Notes under the pieces: generated by a model
Told to the model about the DNA's origin: nothing
The model's input: only the letters and a program-made list of their open reading frames with translations
The model's database searches: none
Assembly (NCBI RefSeq): GCF_041102775.1
Contig: NZ_JBGCUO010000001.1
Span: 1,116,001-1,180,000 of the forward strand
Length of the DNA: 64,000 bases
Reading direction: 5' to 3'
DNA from: Alcanivorax sp. REN37
Lineage (GTDB): Bacteria; Pseudomonadota; Gammaproteobacteria; Pseudomonadales; Alcanivoracaceae
Part shown: one piece after another, positions 48,835 to 58,500 of the stretch
How the letters are laid out: the number at the start of each line of letters is the position of its first letter
How positions within the stretch are numbered: position 1 is the stretch's first letter
Translations under genes and position numbers: made by a program

Positions 48835-49812
48835 ATGAGTACCAGCATGGAAAACACCACCCGCTTGCTGTGGCGCCAGGAATCCGATCTGGCCGGGCGC
48901 CATCTGTTCATTGCTGACGCCGATGATGGCGCCCTGGCTCAGTTGCCGGCAGCGTCGGTGACGCTGCACAGCGACCTGGTCACGGTGGCGGGTACGCAGT
49001 GCAGCCCATGGCCGGTGGTGCCCGCCGAGGCTGATCTGCTGGTCATCATCCTGCCGAAATCCCGGGAGCGGCTGGATTGGCTGCTGGCGGCGCTCGGCCA
49101 TGGGCTGACGCAAACCACGGAATGCTGGCTGGTGGGGCCGGGCAAAGGCGGTATCCGCGGCGCGCTGAAGCAGTTCGCAGCGGTGGCCGGTGAGCCGGAG
49201 GCGCTCGACAGCGCCCGCCACTGCAAGCTCTACCGGGGCTGGTTGACGCCGCAAACTGGTGACTTCGATCCGCAGCCACTGCTGCGTCGATTCCAGGCCG
49301 GCGAGCTGGCGCTGGTGAGCGCGCCGGGGGTGTTCAGCCACGGCCGTCTGGATGACGGCACTGCGCTGTTGCTGGAGGCACTGGCCGAACAACCGCCCAG
49401 CGGGGCGGTGCTCGATATGGGCTGTGGCGCGGGTGTGTTGAGTGTAACGCTGGCTCGCGCCGGTGCCCGTGTTACCGCGTGCGATGCCAGCCAGGTGGCG
49501 GTGTGGAGCACCCAGCAATCGTTGGCGGCCAATGGTTTGCAGGGCGAGGTGTTGCACAGCGACCTGTACCGGGCGGTATCGGGCCAGTTCGATGCCATCG
49601 TCACCAACCCGCCGTTCCATGACGGTCTCGAGCGCACCACTGCGGTGACCCAGCGGTTGATCGCAGATGCACGGCGTCATCTGCGACCGGGCGGCGTGTT
49701 ATGGATGGTGGCTAACCGCGGGCTGGCTTATGAGCAGTGGCTGTCGGCGGCGTTCGCCAATGTGGCCGTGATGCGCGAGAACAATCGCTTCCGCGTCTGG
49801 CGTTGCCAGTAA
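48835..49812 (+). CDS. rsmC: 16S rRNA (guanine1207-N2)-methyltransferase
   Basis: A 325-residue enzyme with the RsmC/RsmD layout: an N-terminal degenerate methyltransferase domain (about 1-150) and a C-terminal active one. The SAM motif is VLDMGCGAGVLSVTLA and the catalytic N-methyltransferase motif is TNPPFHDG. The FSHGRLDDGTALLLEAL block is typical of RsmC. It is divergent from slt. Confidence 0.92.
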   Translation: MSTSMENTTRLLWRQESDLAGRHLFIADADDGALAQLPAASVTLHSDLVTVAGTQCSPWPVVPAEADLLVIILPKSRERLDWLLAALGHGLTQTTECWLVGPGKGGIRGALKQFAAVAGEPEALDSARHCKLYRGWLTPQTGDFDPQPLLRRFQAGELALVSAPGVFSHGRLDDGTALLLEALAEQPPSGAVLDMGCGAGVLSVTLARAGARVTACDASQVAVWSTQQSLAANGLQGEVLHSDLYRAVSGQFDAIVTNPPFHDGLERTTAVTQRLIADARRHLRPGGVLWMVANRGLAYEQWLSAAFANVAVMRENNRFRVWRCQ

Positions 49813-49831
49813 ACCTGCTCAGGCGCCGGTA

Positions 49832-50821
49832 TCAGTCTGCTGCCGGCGCCAGCAACCCTTCCTCACGCATCCACTGGATGCAATCGGCCAACATGGTCGC
49901 CAGCGGAACGCTGGCATCGAAGCCCAACTCGCGCTCCGCGCGCTGGCCGTCCGCCACGACCCGGCGGGTAATCATGGTGACCTTCTCCGGTGTCAGGCGC
50001 GGCTCGCGCGTGGCATCGCGGTGCACCAGCGGCAGCAGTTGACCGGCAACGCGCAGCACCCACGCGGGCACGGTACGTTGGGGCGGCGTGCGGCCCAGCA
50101 ACTGCGCTGCGGTCTGGGCGAGCGCCAGGAACGACGCGTCGACGCCGGCAAGAATATAGTGGGCACCGCGTCGCCCCTGATGGAATGCCGCCAGATGCGC
50201 CTTCGCCACTTCCCGCACATCACAGAAGCTGCCGGCACCGGGCGGCACCCCCGGTAACTGACCGCTGTCGATCAACCGGATCAGCTGTGACCAGTTATGG
50301 CGATCACCGGGGCCGATAATGCCGCACGGGTTAAGGATCACCGCGTCCAGCCCCTGTTCCACCGCCTGCTTCACCAGTTGTTCGGCCTCGTATTTGGTGC
50401 GGTGGTAGGCAATCGGTGAGCGGGCGGCGTTGGATGGGGTGTCGTCGTTGATCGGCTGGCGGTGCAAGCCGTAGGCGGAAATCGAGGAGGTCAGTATCAG
50501 CCTTCCTGCACCGCGCCGCTGGGCAGCGGCCACTACCGCACGGGTGCCAAGCACGTTATCGCGGTATTGGGCGGCGGCAGTGCGGCGCCACATGCTGGTG
50601 TTGCCGGCAATGTGGAACACCGCATCCGGGGCATCCGGCATCACCTGTGCCAGCGCATCGGCATCGGCCATGTCAGCGATCACCGTGTTCAGACCTGGGG
50701 CCGGTGCAGGCAGTGATGTGCCAGGGCGACGTAGCAGGGTGACGTGCCAGCCCTGCTGGCGTAGTAGAGCCACTACATGGGCGCCGACAAAACCGGTGCC
50801 GCCGGTTACGAATGCATGCAT
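49832..50821 (-). CDS. extended SDR / NAD-dependent epimerase-dehydratase
   Basis: A 329-residue Rossmann-fold reductase or epimerase. The NAD(P) loop is FVTGGTGFVGAHVV. The Ser of the active site lies in LTSSISAYG and the YxxxK motif is YHRTK. The C-terminal half contains a probable substrate region. It resembles dihydroflavonol-reductase-like or 3-beta-HSD-like SDRs; substrate unknown. CAGGACA precedes ATG 50821; the longer frame upstream lacks support. It is divergent from the PAP2 gene. Confidence 0.87.
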   Translation of the reverse strand: MHAFVTGGTGFVGAHVVALLRQQGWHVTLLRRPGTSLPAPAPGLNTVIADMADADALAQVMPDAPDAVFHIAGNTSMWRRTAAAQYRDNVLGTRAVVAAAQRRGAGRLILTSSISAYGLHRQPINDDTPSNAARSPIAYHRTKYEAEQLVKQAVEQGLDAVILNPCGIIGPGDRHNWSQLIRLIDSGQLPGVPPGAGSFCDVREVAKAHLAAFHQGRRGAHYILAGVDASFLALAQTAAQLLGRTPPQRTVPAWVLRVAGQLLPLVHRDATREPRLTPEKVTMITRRVVADGQRAERELGFDASVPLATMLADCIQWMREEGLLAPAAD

Positions 50822-50971
50822 GGGATGTCCTGTTTTTATCGTGATAAGGGACTGAAGCCGCTCTCTGTGTAGCGGCTGCGCCGGCAGAAGGCCAGCCCGT
50901 GACGCCCGGCGGTGCAGTCGCCGGGGAGCGCTGTTAGGCTGTGCCGCTTTTGCGCAGTCAGGAGATCGTCC

Positions 50972-51676
50972 ATGCACACACAGATACGCGCCTTGCTGTG
51001 GGGCAGTCTGGTGCTGTTGATGCTGCCGCTGGCGCTGTGGTGCACCGGGTTGGCGTGGACGCCGACGTGGATCAGCGGTGCCGCACCGTGGCTGTATGGC
51101 GTCACCGAAAGCGCCGGCACCTATGGCGCTGCAGTCACCAGCATGCTGTGGTCAGCCGTGTTGCTATGGCGCTGGCCGCGTTCGCGGCGGGCGGCTTTGG
51201 TATGGCTGGTGGGTGTGGCGTTAATGCTGGCGCTGGGGCAGGCGGTGAAGACGGTGATCAAACACCAGGTTGAAGCGCCGCGTCCCCATGTGCAGTGGCT
51301 GTCTGCACAGCAGGGGCTCGGCACCGACCCGTATTACCGGCTGCAGCGCAGTGAGCGGCAGCACTGGTTGGCGCAGCACAATCCGGCGCTGCCAGCTTGG
51401 CTGCTGGCTCATTGGCAGCATGAAACCGACACCGCGTTCCCGTCCGGGCACTCGGTGTTTGCCAGCAGTTGGGCATTGCTGGCGTGGGTGATGCTGTGGC
51501 CGCGTCGGCGTTATGCAGCGTTGGCGTTGATCACGGTGTGGGCGGTGACCGCTATGGGCAGTCGGGTGGTGCTGGGCATGCACAGCGCACCGGACCTGGC
51601 TGGCGCCACGGTGCTGAGTGCGTTATTGGTCGCAGCCGCGGTGTGGTGGTGGCAGCGCCTTCCAGCGCGCTGGTAA
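50972..51676 (+). CDS. PAP2-family phosphatase (PgpB-like)
   Basis: A 234-residue inner-membrane lipid phosphatase with six membrane segments. All three PAP2 motifs are present: KHQVEAPRP, PSGH and SRVVLGMHSAPD. The length and the loop between motifs resemble PgpB, which dephosphorylates phosphatidylglycerol phosphate and undecaprenyl pyrophosphate. CAGGAGA precedes ATG 50972. Confidence 0.88.
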   Translation: MHTQIRALLWGSLVLLMLPLALWCTGLAWTPTWISGAAPWLYGVTESAGTYGAAVTSMLWSAVLLWRWPRSRRAALVWLVGVALMLALGQAVKTVIKHQVEAPRPHVQWLSAQQGLGTDPYYRLQRSERQHWLAQHNPALPAWLLAHWQHETDTAFPSGHSVFASSWALLAWVMLWPRRRYAALALITVWAVTAMGSRVVLGMHSAPDLAGATVLSALLVAAAVWWWQRLPARW

Positions 51677-51677
51677 G

Positions 51678-52115
51678 TCAGCCCGGCCAGCGTAAGTGCA
51701 ACAGTGGAAACGGCCGGCCTTCACCATCCAGCGCAGAGCGGCCAATTACCTCAAATCCCAGGTGCTGATAGAACGCCAGCGCTTGGCAGTTCTGTTCGTT
51801 CACATCCACTGCGCGTGCCTGCTGATGATGCAGCGCATGTTCCAGCAGCAGGCGGCCAATACCTTGGCCGCGCGCTGCGGGCTCGATGAACAGCATTTCG
51901 ACGCGGTCACCGCCGACACTGACAAAGCCCAGTGGCACGCCTTGCCGCTCAGCGATCTGCACTGCCAATGCTGGCAGGTACTGCTCCAGAATCAGCGGAC
52001 GCAGCTCCTCGATCACCGCTGGTGGCAGGAAGTCGTGGGTGGCGCGCACCGAGCGCTCCCACAGCGCAACCAGAGCGGGAAAGTCAGCGGTTGTGGCAGG
52101 GCGCAGTGTCAGCAT
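51678..52115 (-). CDS. GNAT acetyltransferase (YjaB-like)
   Basis: A 145-residue single-domain N-acetyltransferase. The acetyl-CoA loop is PAARGQGIGRLLLEHAL and the C-terminal motif FYQHLGFEVIGRSALDGEGRPFPLLHL is typical of YjaB-type proteins. Substrate unknown. It follows the MFS gene by about 18 nt on the same strand and may be co-transcribed. Confidence 0.87.
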   Translation of the reverse strand: MLTLRPATTADFPALVALWERSVRATHDFLPPAVIEELRPLILEQYLPALAVQIAERQGVPLGFVSVGGDRVEMLFIEPAARGQGIGRLLLEHALHHQQARAVDVNEQNCQALAFYQHLGFEVIGRSALDGEGRPFPLLHLRWPG

Positions 52116-52133
52116 GGCAGGGCGCGGTGGTGG

Positions 52134-53300
52134 TCAGCGATGGGCGTTGGGGCGGAAGCGGGCCGCCATGAACATCAATACTACCGCCGCCACCATCATC
52201 AGTGACCAGGCATGGCCAAGATCATCGAAGTGGCCACGGATGATGCCGGCAATCAGTGGCATGGCGCTGGCGATCATGTAGCCGCCGCCCTGTACAAAGC
52301 CTAGTAGCGCACCGGCATGATCCGGTGAGTCGGCGTGGTCCATGGTGATAATGAGCGACAGCGGGAACAGCGAGCCAAGGCCGAATGCCAGCACCAAGGT
52401 GGCCGGAATCGCTAGCGTCAGCGGCGCCCACACCAACCCGGCCAAGCCAAGCAGTACGAACACCAACACCGTCCACAGCAGTGGGCGGCGATCGTGGAAA
52501 CGACCCACCAGCGCCGACACCGTCAAGCCAGCAATCACTTCACCAATACTCAGCAGCGCCAGCAGCAAGCCGCTTTCGGTAGGCGTCCAGCCGAGCTGGG
52601 TGTAATAAGGCGACAGCCATGCCAGCGCCAGTGTGTAGCCGCCGGTGCCGATGCCGAAGAACGCCATCAGCAACCATGCTCGCGGTAACCGCCAAGGAAT
52701 GCCGTGGTACTGCGCCGGGGCCGAGCCACGTGATTGGGTCTGGCTCATCCACAGCAGCAGCGCGGCCAGTGCCGGCAGTGCCCAAATCGCCAAGGCCGGT
52801 GACCAACCTAGGGAGATCGCCACCGGCGGCGCAATCGCCGCAGCAAAAGCGGCACCGCCCATAATGCCGGTGGAATAGAGCCCCATGATGGTGCTGGCGC
52901 GTTCGGCAAACCGGCTTTTGATGAACGACGGCATCAGCGCCTGCACCAAGGCGATGCCTAAACCGCCGGCGGCCGCAGTGATGATCAGCGCATAGTCTTG
53001 GTACCAGAACAGCCGCACCGCGCAGGCCAACGTGATGATGCTGACGCCCAGCACAATGCCTTGGCGGCTGCCGAACCAGCGCTGCAGGTGAGCGGCCCAC
53101 AGCGCACACAGGCCCATGGCAAATACCGGCAACGTGGTCAGCAGGCCGGCGTGCTGGTCATCAATGCCGGTATCGGCTTGGATCAAATCCAGCAGCGGAC
53201 CAGTGGCAGCCAGGATCGGGCGTAGGTTCAGCGCCACCGCGACAATAGCGGCCAGCACCAACCATGAAGTGGCGGTAACGGCCGGGGAACGAGAAGACAT
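52134..53300 (-). CDS. MFS transporter, CynX/NimT type
   Basis: A 388-residue major-facilitator protein with twelve helices. ALNLRPILAATGPLLDLI near the N-terminus is a hallmark of the CynX/NimT (cyanate/nitroimidazole) branch. Most likely a drug or small-anion exporter. GGAGTCCCC precedes ATG 53300. It is divergent from a MarR regulator across an 82-bp gap that contains a MarR-like operator, so it is probably repressed by that regulator. Confidence 0.88.
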   Translation of the reverse strand: MSSRSPAVTATSWLVLAAIVAVALNLRPILAATGPLLDLIQADTGIDDQHAGLLTTLPVFAMGLCALWAAHLQRWFGSRQGIVLGVSIITLACAVRLFWYQDYALIITAAAGGLGIALVQALMPSFIKSRFAERASTIMGLYSTGIMGGAAFAAAIAPPVAISLGWSPALAIWALPALAALLLWMSQTQSRGSAPAQYHGIPWRLPRAWLLMAFFGIGTGGYTLALAWLSPYYTQLGWTPTESGLLLALLSIGEVIAGLTVSALVGRFHDRRPLLWTVLVFVLLGLAGLVWAPLTLAIPATLVLAFGLGSLFPLSLIITMDHADSPDHAGALLGFVQGGGYMIASAMPLIAGIIRGHFDDLGHAWSLMMVAAVVLMFMAARFRPNAHR

Positions 53301-53350
53301 GGGGACTCCTTGGAGTGAACACGCCGAGCAGGCATAATCTCGGCGCAAAG

Positions 53351-53368
53351 TATCTTAGTGTGAAGATA
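53351..53368. promoter_or_regulatory. probable MarR operator
   Basis: An inverted repeat TATCTT-n6-AAGATA lies in the 82-bp gap between the divergent MFS and MarR genes. Size, spacing and place fit a MarR dimer site controlling both. Confidence 0.6.
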
Positions 53369-53382
53369 GTTGGGGATCAAAC

Positions 53383-53874
53383 ATGAATGCAGACCGCGCC
53401 GATGTGGCCGCAGAACAATGGCGTCGAGAACGCCCTGAACTCGACACCCTGCCGATGGAAATCATGGGGCGCTTGGCAGAACTGACCCAGCGCGTGTCCC
53501 AGGAGTGGATCAACCCGTTCATGGAAAGCCATGGCCTGCAGCAGGGTGAATTCGACGTGCTGGCGACTCTGCGCCGTGCCGGCGCCCCCCATGCGCTGAC
53601 GCCCACGGCGCTGTATGAAGCGACGTTGGTGTCATCCGGCGGCATGACGCACCGCTTGGATCGATTGGAAAAGGCCGGCTGGATTGAGCGGCGCAAGCAT
53701 CCGAGTGACCGGCGTGCAGTGCTGGTGTGCCTGACGGAGGCGGGGTTTCAACTGGTGGATGGGCTAATGGCGCAGCATGTGGCCAACGGGGAGCGGTTGT
53801 TGTCGGCGTTGACGAGGGGGGAGCAGGAGCGGTTGGGGCGGTTGTTGAGGAAGTGGTTGGTAGGGTTGGGTTAA
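53383..53874 (+). CDS. MarR-family transcriptional regulator
   Basis: A 163-residue winged-helix regulator. The recognition-helix region is LTPTALYEATLVSSGGMTHRLDRLEKAGWIERR and the wing is HPSDRRAVLVCLTEAG. Members release DNA on binding small aromatic or drug-like ligands. It probably controls the divergent MFS gene and itself through the palindrome upstream. The 3' end is strongly G-biased. Confidence 0.92.
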   Translation: MNADRADVAAEQWRRERPELDTLPMEIMGRLAELTQRVSQEWINPFMESHGLQQGEFDVLATLRRAGAPHALTPTALYEATLVSSGGMTHRLDRLEKAGWIERRKHPSDRRAVLVCLTEAGFQLVDGLMAQHVANGERLLSALTRGEQERLGRLLRKWLVGLG

Positions 53875-53917
53875 CCAGAGCACCGTCCGTCGGAAAGATC
53901 GCCAAGGAGTAACAGCA

Positions 53918-54010
53918 ATGCCTGAGTCGGGAAAGCAGAGTAGCGGCGCTGTGCTACCAAATGTAACGCCTCTATTTTTAAATGTAATGATTAAGCATTG
54001 TTCCTGCTAG
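53918..54010 (+). pseudogene. possible truncated 5' end of a lost gene
   Basis: AAGGAG (53904-53909) lies 8 nt before ATG 53918. The first ~14 codons have the GC-rich character of the chromosome, then sequence turns AT-rich and stops after 30 codons. It could be the stump of a gene cut when the low-GC segment arrived, or simply a chance frame. Confidence 0.25.
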
Positions 54011-54057
54011 GGAAAAGGTATGTAGTACCGGTTTTAATAAAAGCTGGATTTCAAAAA

Positions 54058-54070
54058 TTGATAATATCAA
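54058..54070. promoter_or_regulatory. perfect short palindrome upstream of the PraB-like gene
   Basis: TTGATA-A-TATCAA lies about 205 nt before the PraB-like start. It may be a regulator site; no family is assigned. Confidence 0.3.
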
Positions 54071-54274
54071 AGTGCCATCATGTCTATCTTATTTTTTTCT
54101 ATGTGCTTGATTTTAATGGTGGGTCAGTCGGTGGTGAAGAAAGGCAATCTCTTATTTGATTAAGGCCTTGCGAGCGTTTAGCTTCGAGGGGCTGCCAAAT
54201 ATGGCGGTAAAAGCCGGGGAGCGTTGATGTTAAGGATGAAGTCGCTCCTAATAAAATGCTGAAGGAGAAAAGCG

Positions 54275-55012
54275 ATGAAGAAGAAATTGTTGGCGTCAGT
54301 GCTTGTAGGTGGTGGGGTTGCCCTGTTTTCTGCAGGAGCCAGTGCTAGTTATTGGGAAGAGGGCACTTGTGCGCCTGACCATGTTGACGGTCCTGCTCCG
54401 TGTATTCAGGCCACCGATGAAGATGGCAAAACTTACTTCTTTAATGGGGACGGTGCGCATGCAGGAGATTGGCATGGTCGTCCAGACACGGGTTCCCCTT
54501 TCACGTTCAAAGGTAGTACTGATTTGAAATGTGGAGTTGCTGCCCTGTCGTGTGATCTTGCGTTGAATGGTAACGTGCGTAAAGATTTCGATCCGGCGGC
54601 GGGTGAATGGAAGATTGGCATCCAAGTTACCAGTGCTAACGTCACAGGCAGTGTCCTTTGCTCTGCTGTCACTGTGAAGGGATTCCCGTGGTATGTGGAT
54701 CAAGACGCTAATGATGGCCCCTATACCAGTGCAGTGGGAGTGGGTATTCCGTACACCTACGGCGGTACTCCTGCCATCAGCTTCATGGGTAGTATTGGTC
54801 CCATCGGTATTTCGGTGCCGCTGCTGGGGATTAACGTGAACGATGGGCATATGCACAAGGTGTTTTACAATAATCAAGATACCTTTAGTTTTGGTGGTGC
54901 CAATGGTGACTCCACTATCTATAACTCATCGGAAGGTTCTACCGGTTGCACGGTGTCTGGTGACTTGAAGCTTCAGCCGCCGATGGAACGCTTGGAAATT
55001 CTGCCTCTATAA
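54275..55012 (+). CDS. secreted protein, PraB-like (alkane-oxidation-activator type)
   Basis: A 245-residue exported protein with a clear signal peptide ending near GASAS. The mature part is Gly/Ser/Thr-rich, beta-predicted and has paired cysteines (CGVAALSCDLALNG, VLCSAVTVKGFPW), a pattern I associate with PraA/PraB proteins that aid alkane oxidation in Pseudomonas. It is longer than typical PraB and the match is from memory of the pattern, so tentative. AAGGAG precedes the ATG. Base composition is well below that of most genes here. Confidence 0.6.
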   Translation: MKKKLLASVLVGGGVALFSAGASASYWEEGTCAPDHVDGPAPCIQATDEDGKTYFFNGDGAHAGDWHGRPDTGSPFTFKGSTDLKCGVAALSCDLALNGNVRKDFDPAAGEWKIGIQVTSANVTGSVLCSAVTVKGFPWYVDQDANDGPYTSAVGVGIPYTYGGTPAISFMGSIGPIGISVPLLGINVNDGHMHKVFYNNQDTFSFGGANGDSTIYNSSEGSTGCTVSGDLKLQPPMERLEILPL

Positions 55013-55033
55013 TAACTATTATGCTTTAGAGTG

Positions 55034-55061
55034 AAAGCCGCCCTCTGGGGCGGCTTTTTTT
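55034..55061 (+). terminator. rho-independent terminator after the PraB-like gene
   Basis: A 10-bp stem (55034-55043 with 55048-55057), loop TCTG, and a run of about seven T. Strong, 22 nt after the stop. Confidence 0.92.
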
Positions 55062-55495
55062 ATCTATGGTATGGCCATGGGATTAGCGCCCAAGCCTAGC
55101 CTCATAGGAAAGTTTAGACGTTAAATCGAAAGCTAAGTTGGGTGGTGTCAAGAGCTTTTGGTTTTTAAGAGGCAGGAAAGATAGCCAGCTTAAGTGATCA
55201 ATCAAAACAAATGTCATTTTCACCGCGCCTGTTCAAATCTATCTATGAATGGCTAAGCTATTCAGCGTGATTGTAGACCGCGACTGACCTAGTGAATAAT
55301 TTTGGGTGGCGTCGCCGAGGTATTTTATAGCTGTTGGGGCGGGGCTAATCAAACATAGACTAGGGGCGTAAGTGAGAAGGAAGCATGGATTGTTTTTTTG
55401 AGGGGTTTTATTATTCTGCGGTGTAATGTGATGGTTGATTTTAAATTCTGGTTAATAGAGTGTGGTAAATGCTGTTTTTTGCTTGTGTTAATTTT
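55062..55495. other. AT-rich intergenic region
   Basis: About 430 bp without a plausible gene between two terminators. One 60-base row (55381-55440) has 20 G/C by hand count. I see no RNA gene or repeat. Confidence 0.4.
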
Positions 55496-55528
55496 AAAGA
55501 GGAAGGGGGCGATGCCCCCTTCCTCTTT
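55496..55528 (-). terminator. terminator of the large lipoprotein gene
   Basis: A perfect 15-bp stem (55496-55510 with 55514-55528) with a 3-nt loop lies immediately after the minus-strand stop, with T-rich sequence beyond it on that strand. Confidence 0.88.
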
Positions 55529-55529
55529 A

Positions 55530-58500
55530 TTATTTTATTGGTTCAGAAACATACTGTAGATTGACTCCGCTCTTCGGTATGAATAGGTCCAAGTATCCAT
55601 TAGGGTCTGGATTAGCCCCAAATATCATAACTTGAATGGATGTTTTACCCAGGTTTGTTTGAGATATCAACATTCTTCCGTCATCAAGGAAGCTGATCGG
55701 TCCTGATATTTCCATCTTCATAGGAAGCGATCTGGCGTCGCTAGCGTTACCGGGAATTTGAGCGCCCCAGCTCATTATGAAAGGAAGGTCGAGATACAGA
55801 TCTAACTCTGCTTTTAAGACGGCGTGTCCGCTCTGCTCAGAAATATAGGCAGTAATGGGTTTCATGCCAGGTTCGTATCTCATACGCATGATTTGTTTGC
55901 CGCTACTTCCAGCAATAATGGTCATCCCGCCACCAGAGGAAGTACTCTGAGATTGCTGCAGTGTAGAAGAGTCCATGGCCGTGCTAAGAACCTGAGAGGG
56001 ATAAAGCAGAACCTTAAGGCCGTCGCTTGTTACCTCGTCGGTCACTTCTGCGTATATTCCAGAAAGCAGGTAGGTGAATTTATGCTCAGGGCAATGCATA
56101 GGGATGAAATCATCGGTCACAGGATCGATCAGATACCCGCATCCATTATTAACGCCAAATATTCCGACGCTCTCACCGTATTGCAGTCCGAACGCCTGCT
56201 CTAGCTCCAAGTTTCTGTGGTTAGATAAAACTTTAGCGCTATTTGGTGGGGGAAGAAAACCGCCCGGATCCAGAGGTTCGTTATTGTCTTGGGGATTAAT
56301 CATTTCGGTAGGGCCGTATTCCTGATTTACAAACTCGTAGAGCCCTGCAGACATCCATTCCCCAGGAATCATGGCTCCGGACCCTGGGAAGATTTCTGGA
56401 CTGAAGGTGTCAGAGTTGCTGCGTTCAGCCATGAAGTTACCATTCAGGTCAGAGATGGGCTGAGTGCGGAGAGCCTGTAAGATTGCAGCAGAGTTCTTGG
56501 CCCCTTTGAAGAATTGCACCAGGCTGGGCCCTCCTGCATCGACCTCAGTCTGACCCGACCCAATGCGGTAGTCTTGGCCACCTCCGGTGCTGGTTCCATT
56601 CCCGTTACGCTTGCCAATGAAGGGAATCCCGATTGGTTGAGTTTGGAGTGGGCGTCCGTAGGTATCACAGACGGAGTTCACACCGCAGTCGATACTAGTC
56701 TCATCAGCGGCCAATCCATGAGTACCGTATGCCGCGCTAAGGATTGGTTTTAGAGTCCAGCCACTTGAGAGGACACGGTACCGATAGAGGGAATTTTCCT
56801 TCCATGGCTTATCTGGTGAGAAAGTGAGTGACCGACCTTCTACTGTCAGTGTGCCTGAGACCTGCTGGATTACCGTTTCATCATCATTTATTTCCTCGAC
56901 GAAGAAGGTAGCGCCTTGGACAAAAGAAGAGGCGTCCATATCTTTAGAGAAGTAGGCCAAGATAGGTCGATTTGCGGGCATATCGAACACAGGAATAATA
57001 TCGTCCATGGGCTCGAGATCGTACGGGCCGCCGAAGGATGGAGACTTTTCCAGGCCCGGATGGCCTCCAGCGCAAACTCCTGCCTTGCCGGCCGATAGGT
57101 CTCTCACTAATGCGGGCTTCATGAAGTCTAGGGCTGTCGCAAGGTTTTGTGCCGGAGGATTAGTGGGCGTCGATAATTCTGAGAAAAACTCTTCATAAAG
57201 GGCGCAGGGGAATCCAGGGTAAACCGAGACGACCACGGGTGAATGCTCTTTTTTTCGCTCGTCTGGGACCGTCGACAGAATCGTAGGGAATAGCGGCTCT
57301 GCAGCAGTGTTATCGACCAGCTCTGGCAACGAGAAAGTCTTTCCTAAAGGCTGCTGGAGAGGGTGGCCTAGGATATCCTTCAGGGTGTTTTGGATAGACA
57401 GATGGTATGTGACGTTTTCACCTTCCTTACCATAGGTCAGTATTTGTTTGGGATTGATCACCAATGCGGCTCCATCCACCCAGTACTCGATTTGCTCCTC
57501 GGTCAGGCCGCCACTGCTAGCTCTCTCTAACGAAACGCTGCCGCTGACACTGGCTGCATCTAACGGCTTATTGAAGTTCAAAATAATCGGATCACCCGGC
57601 TTGGCGAGATGCGCCTTGTTGGGGCCACCGTCGGCAGACAGATCCTCCATCGTCCAACTCACCAACTCCAACGGTCGATCATCCACCGGCGGCGTGGGCG
57701 CATTGTTCTGATCATCCAGCCCCTGCATGTAGAAGCTCAGCAACGCACTGGCTCGCTCGGTGCCGAGCACGTTCGGCTCCACCACGCCCATGGCGTTGAT
57801 GGTCAGCATGCCGTCTTCCACGATGGCGGTGCCCACCAGCTCGATGTGCTGGATGGTTTGGGTGACCGCGCCGTTGGCTTTATCCACGTCGGCACTGATG
57901 CCCATGTCCATCATTAGCCGCAGCTGTTTCGGTGAAGACGGCTCACTGCTGAACGGGTTGTCGATCAGATAGCCGGTGGCGTCGCTGAGGAATTCCATGC
58001 GCACGGTGCCGGAGTCGAAACCAGCCGGCACTTCGCCACCGATGTGCACGGTCATGGAGTCCGTTTCGATCAGTGAACCGCGCTTAATGGTCAGCGGAGT
58101 AACGTCCGGGTGGCTCGGCAAGTGCGCCAGTTCGGCCGCCAAGTAACCGTGAGCTTGCGGGGTGGCGGCGTGTTGAGTGCCCTCTAGGCCAAGCAACACG
58201 GAGTACATGGGCACTTGGTTGATCTGTTTGCCGGTCAGCGGGCTGTTCATCATTTTGTCGTCGATCAGCTGCACCATGCGTGCGCGCTCGGCACCCGGCG
58301 TGGGGCGGGTGTCGATCGGCTGGAACGACCAGCGCCACAGGTTGCTGCCCATGCCACTGTTGGCCGCCAGGCTATTGCCGCTGCGGCTTTTCAGATCTGG
58401 CGAGATGGTCAGCGTGTAGGTCTGGCCCGGCGTCATGTCGTCGGTCGGATCGATGGTCAGGTAGCCATCCCCCACCAGCACGGATGCCGGCACCAGGGCT

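Larger units (their letters stand above)
53875..54274. other. 400-bp AT-rich intergenic region at the edge of a low-GC segment
   Basis: GC falls sharply here; one 60-base row (54001-54060) has 22 G/C by hand count. It contains a 30-codon open frame with a good ribosome site (53918-54010) and a perfect 13-nt palindrome (54058-54070). No other gene seen. Confidence 0.5.
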
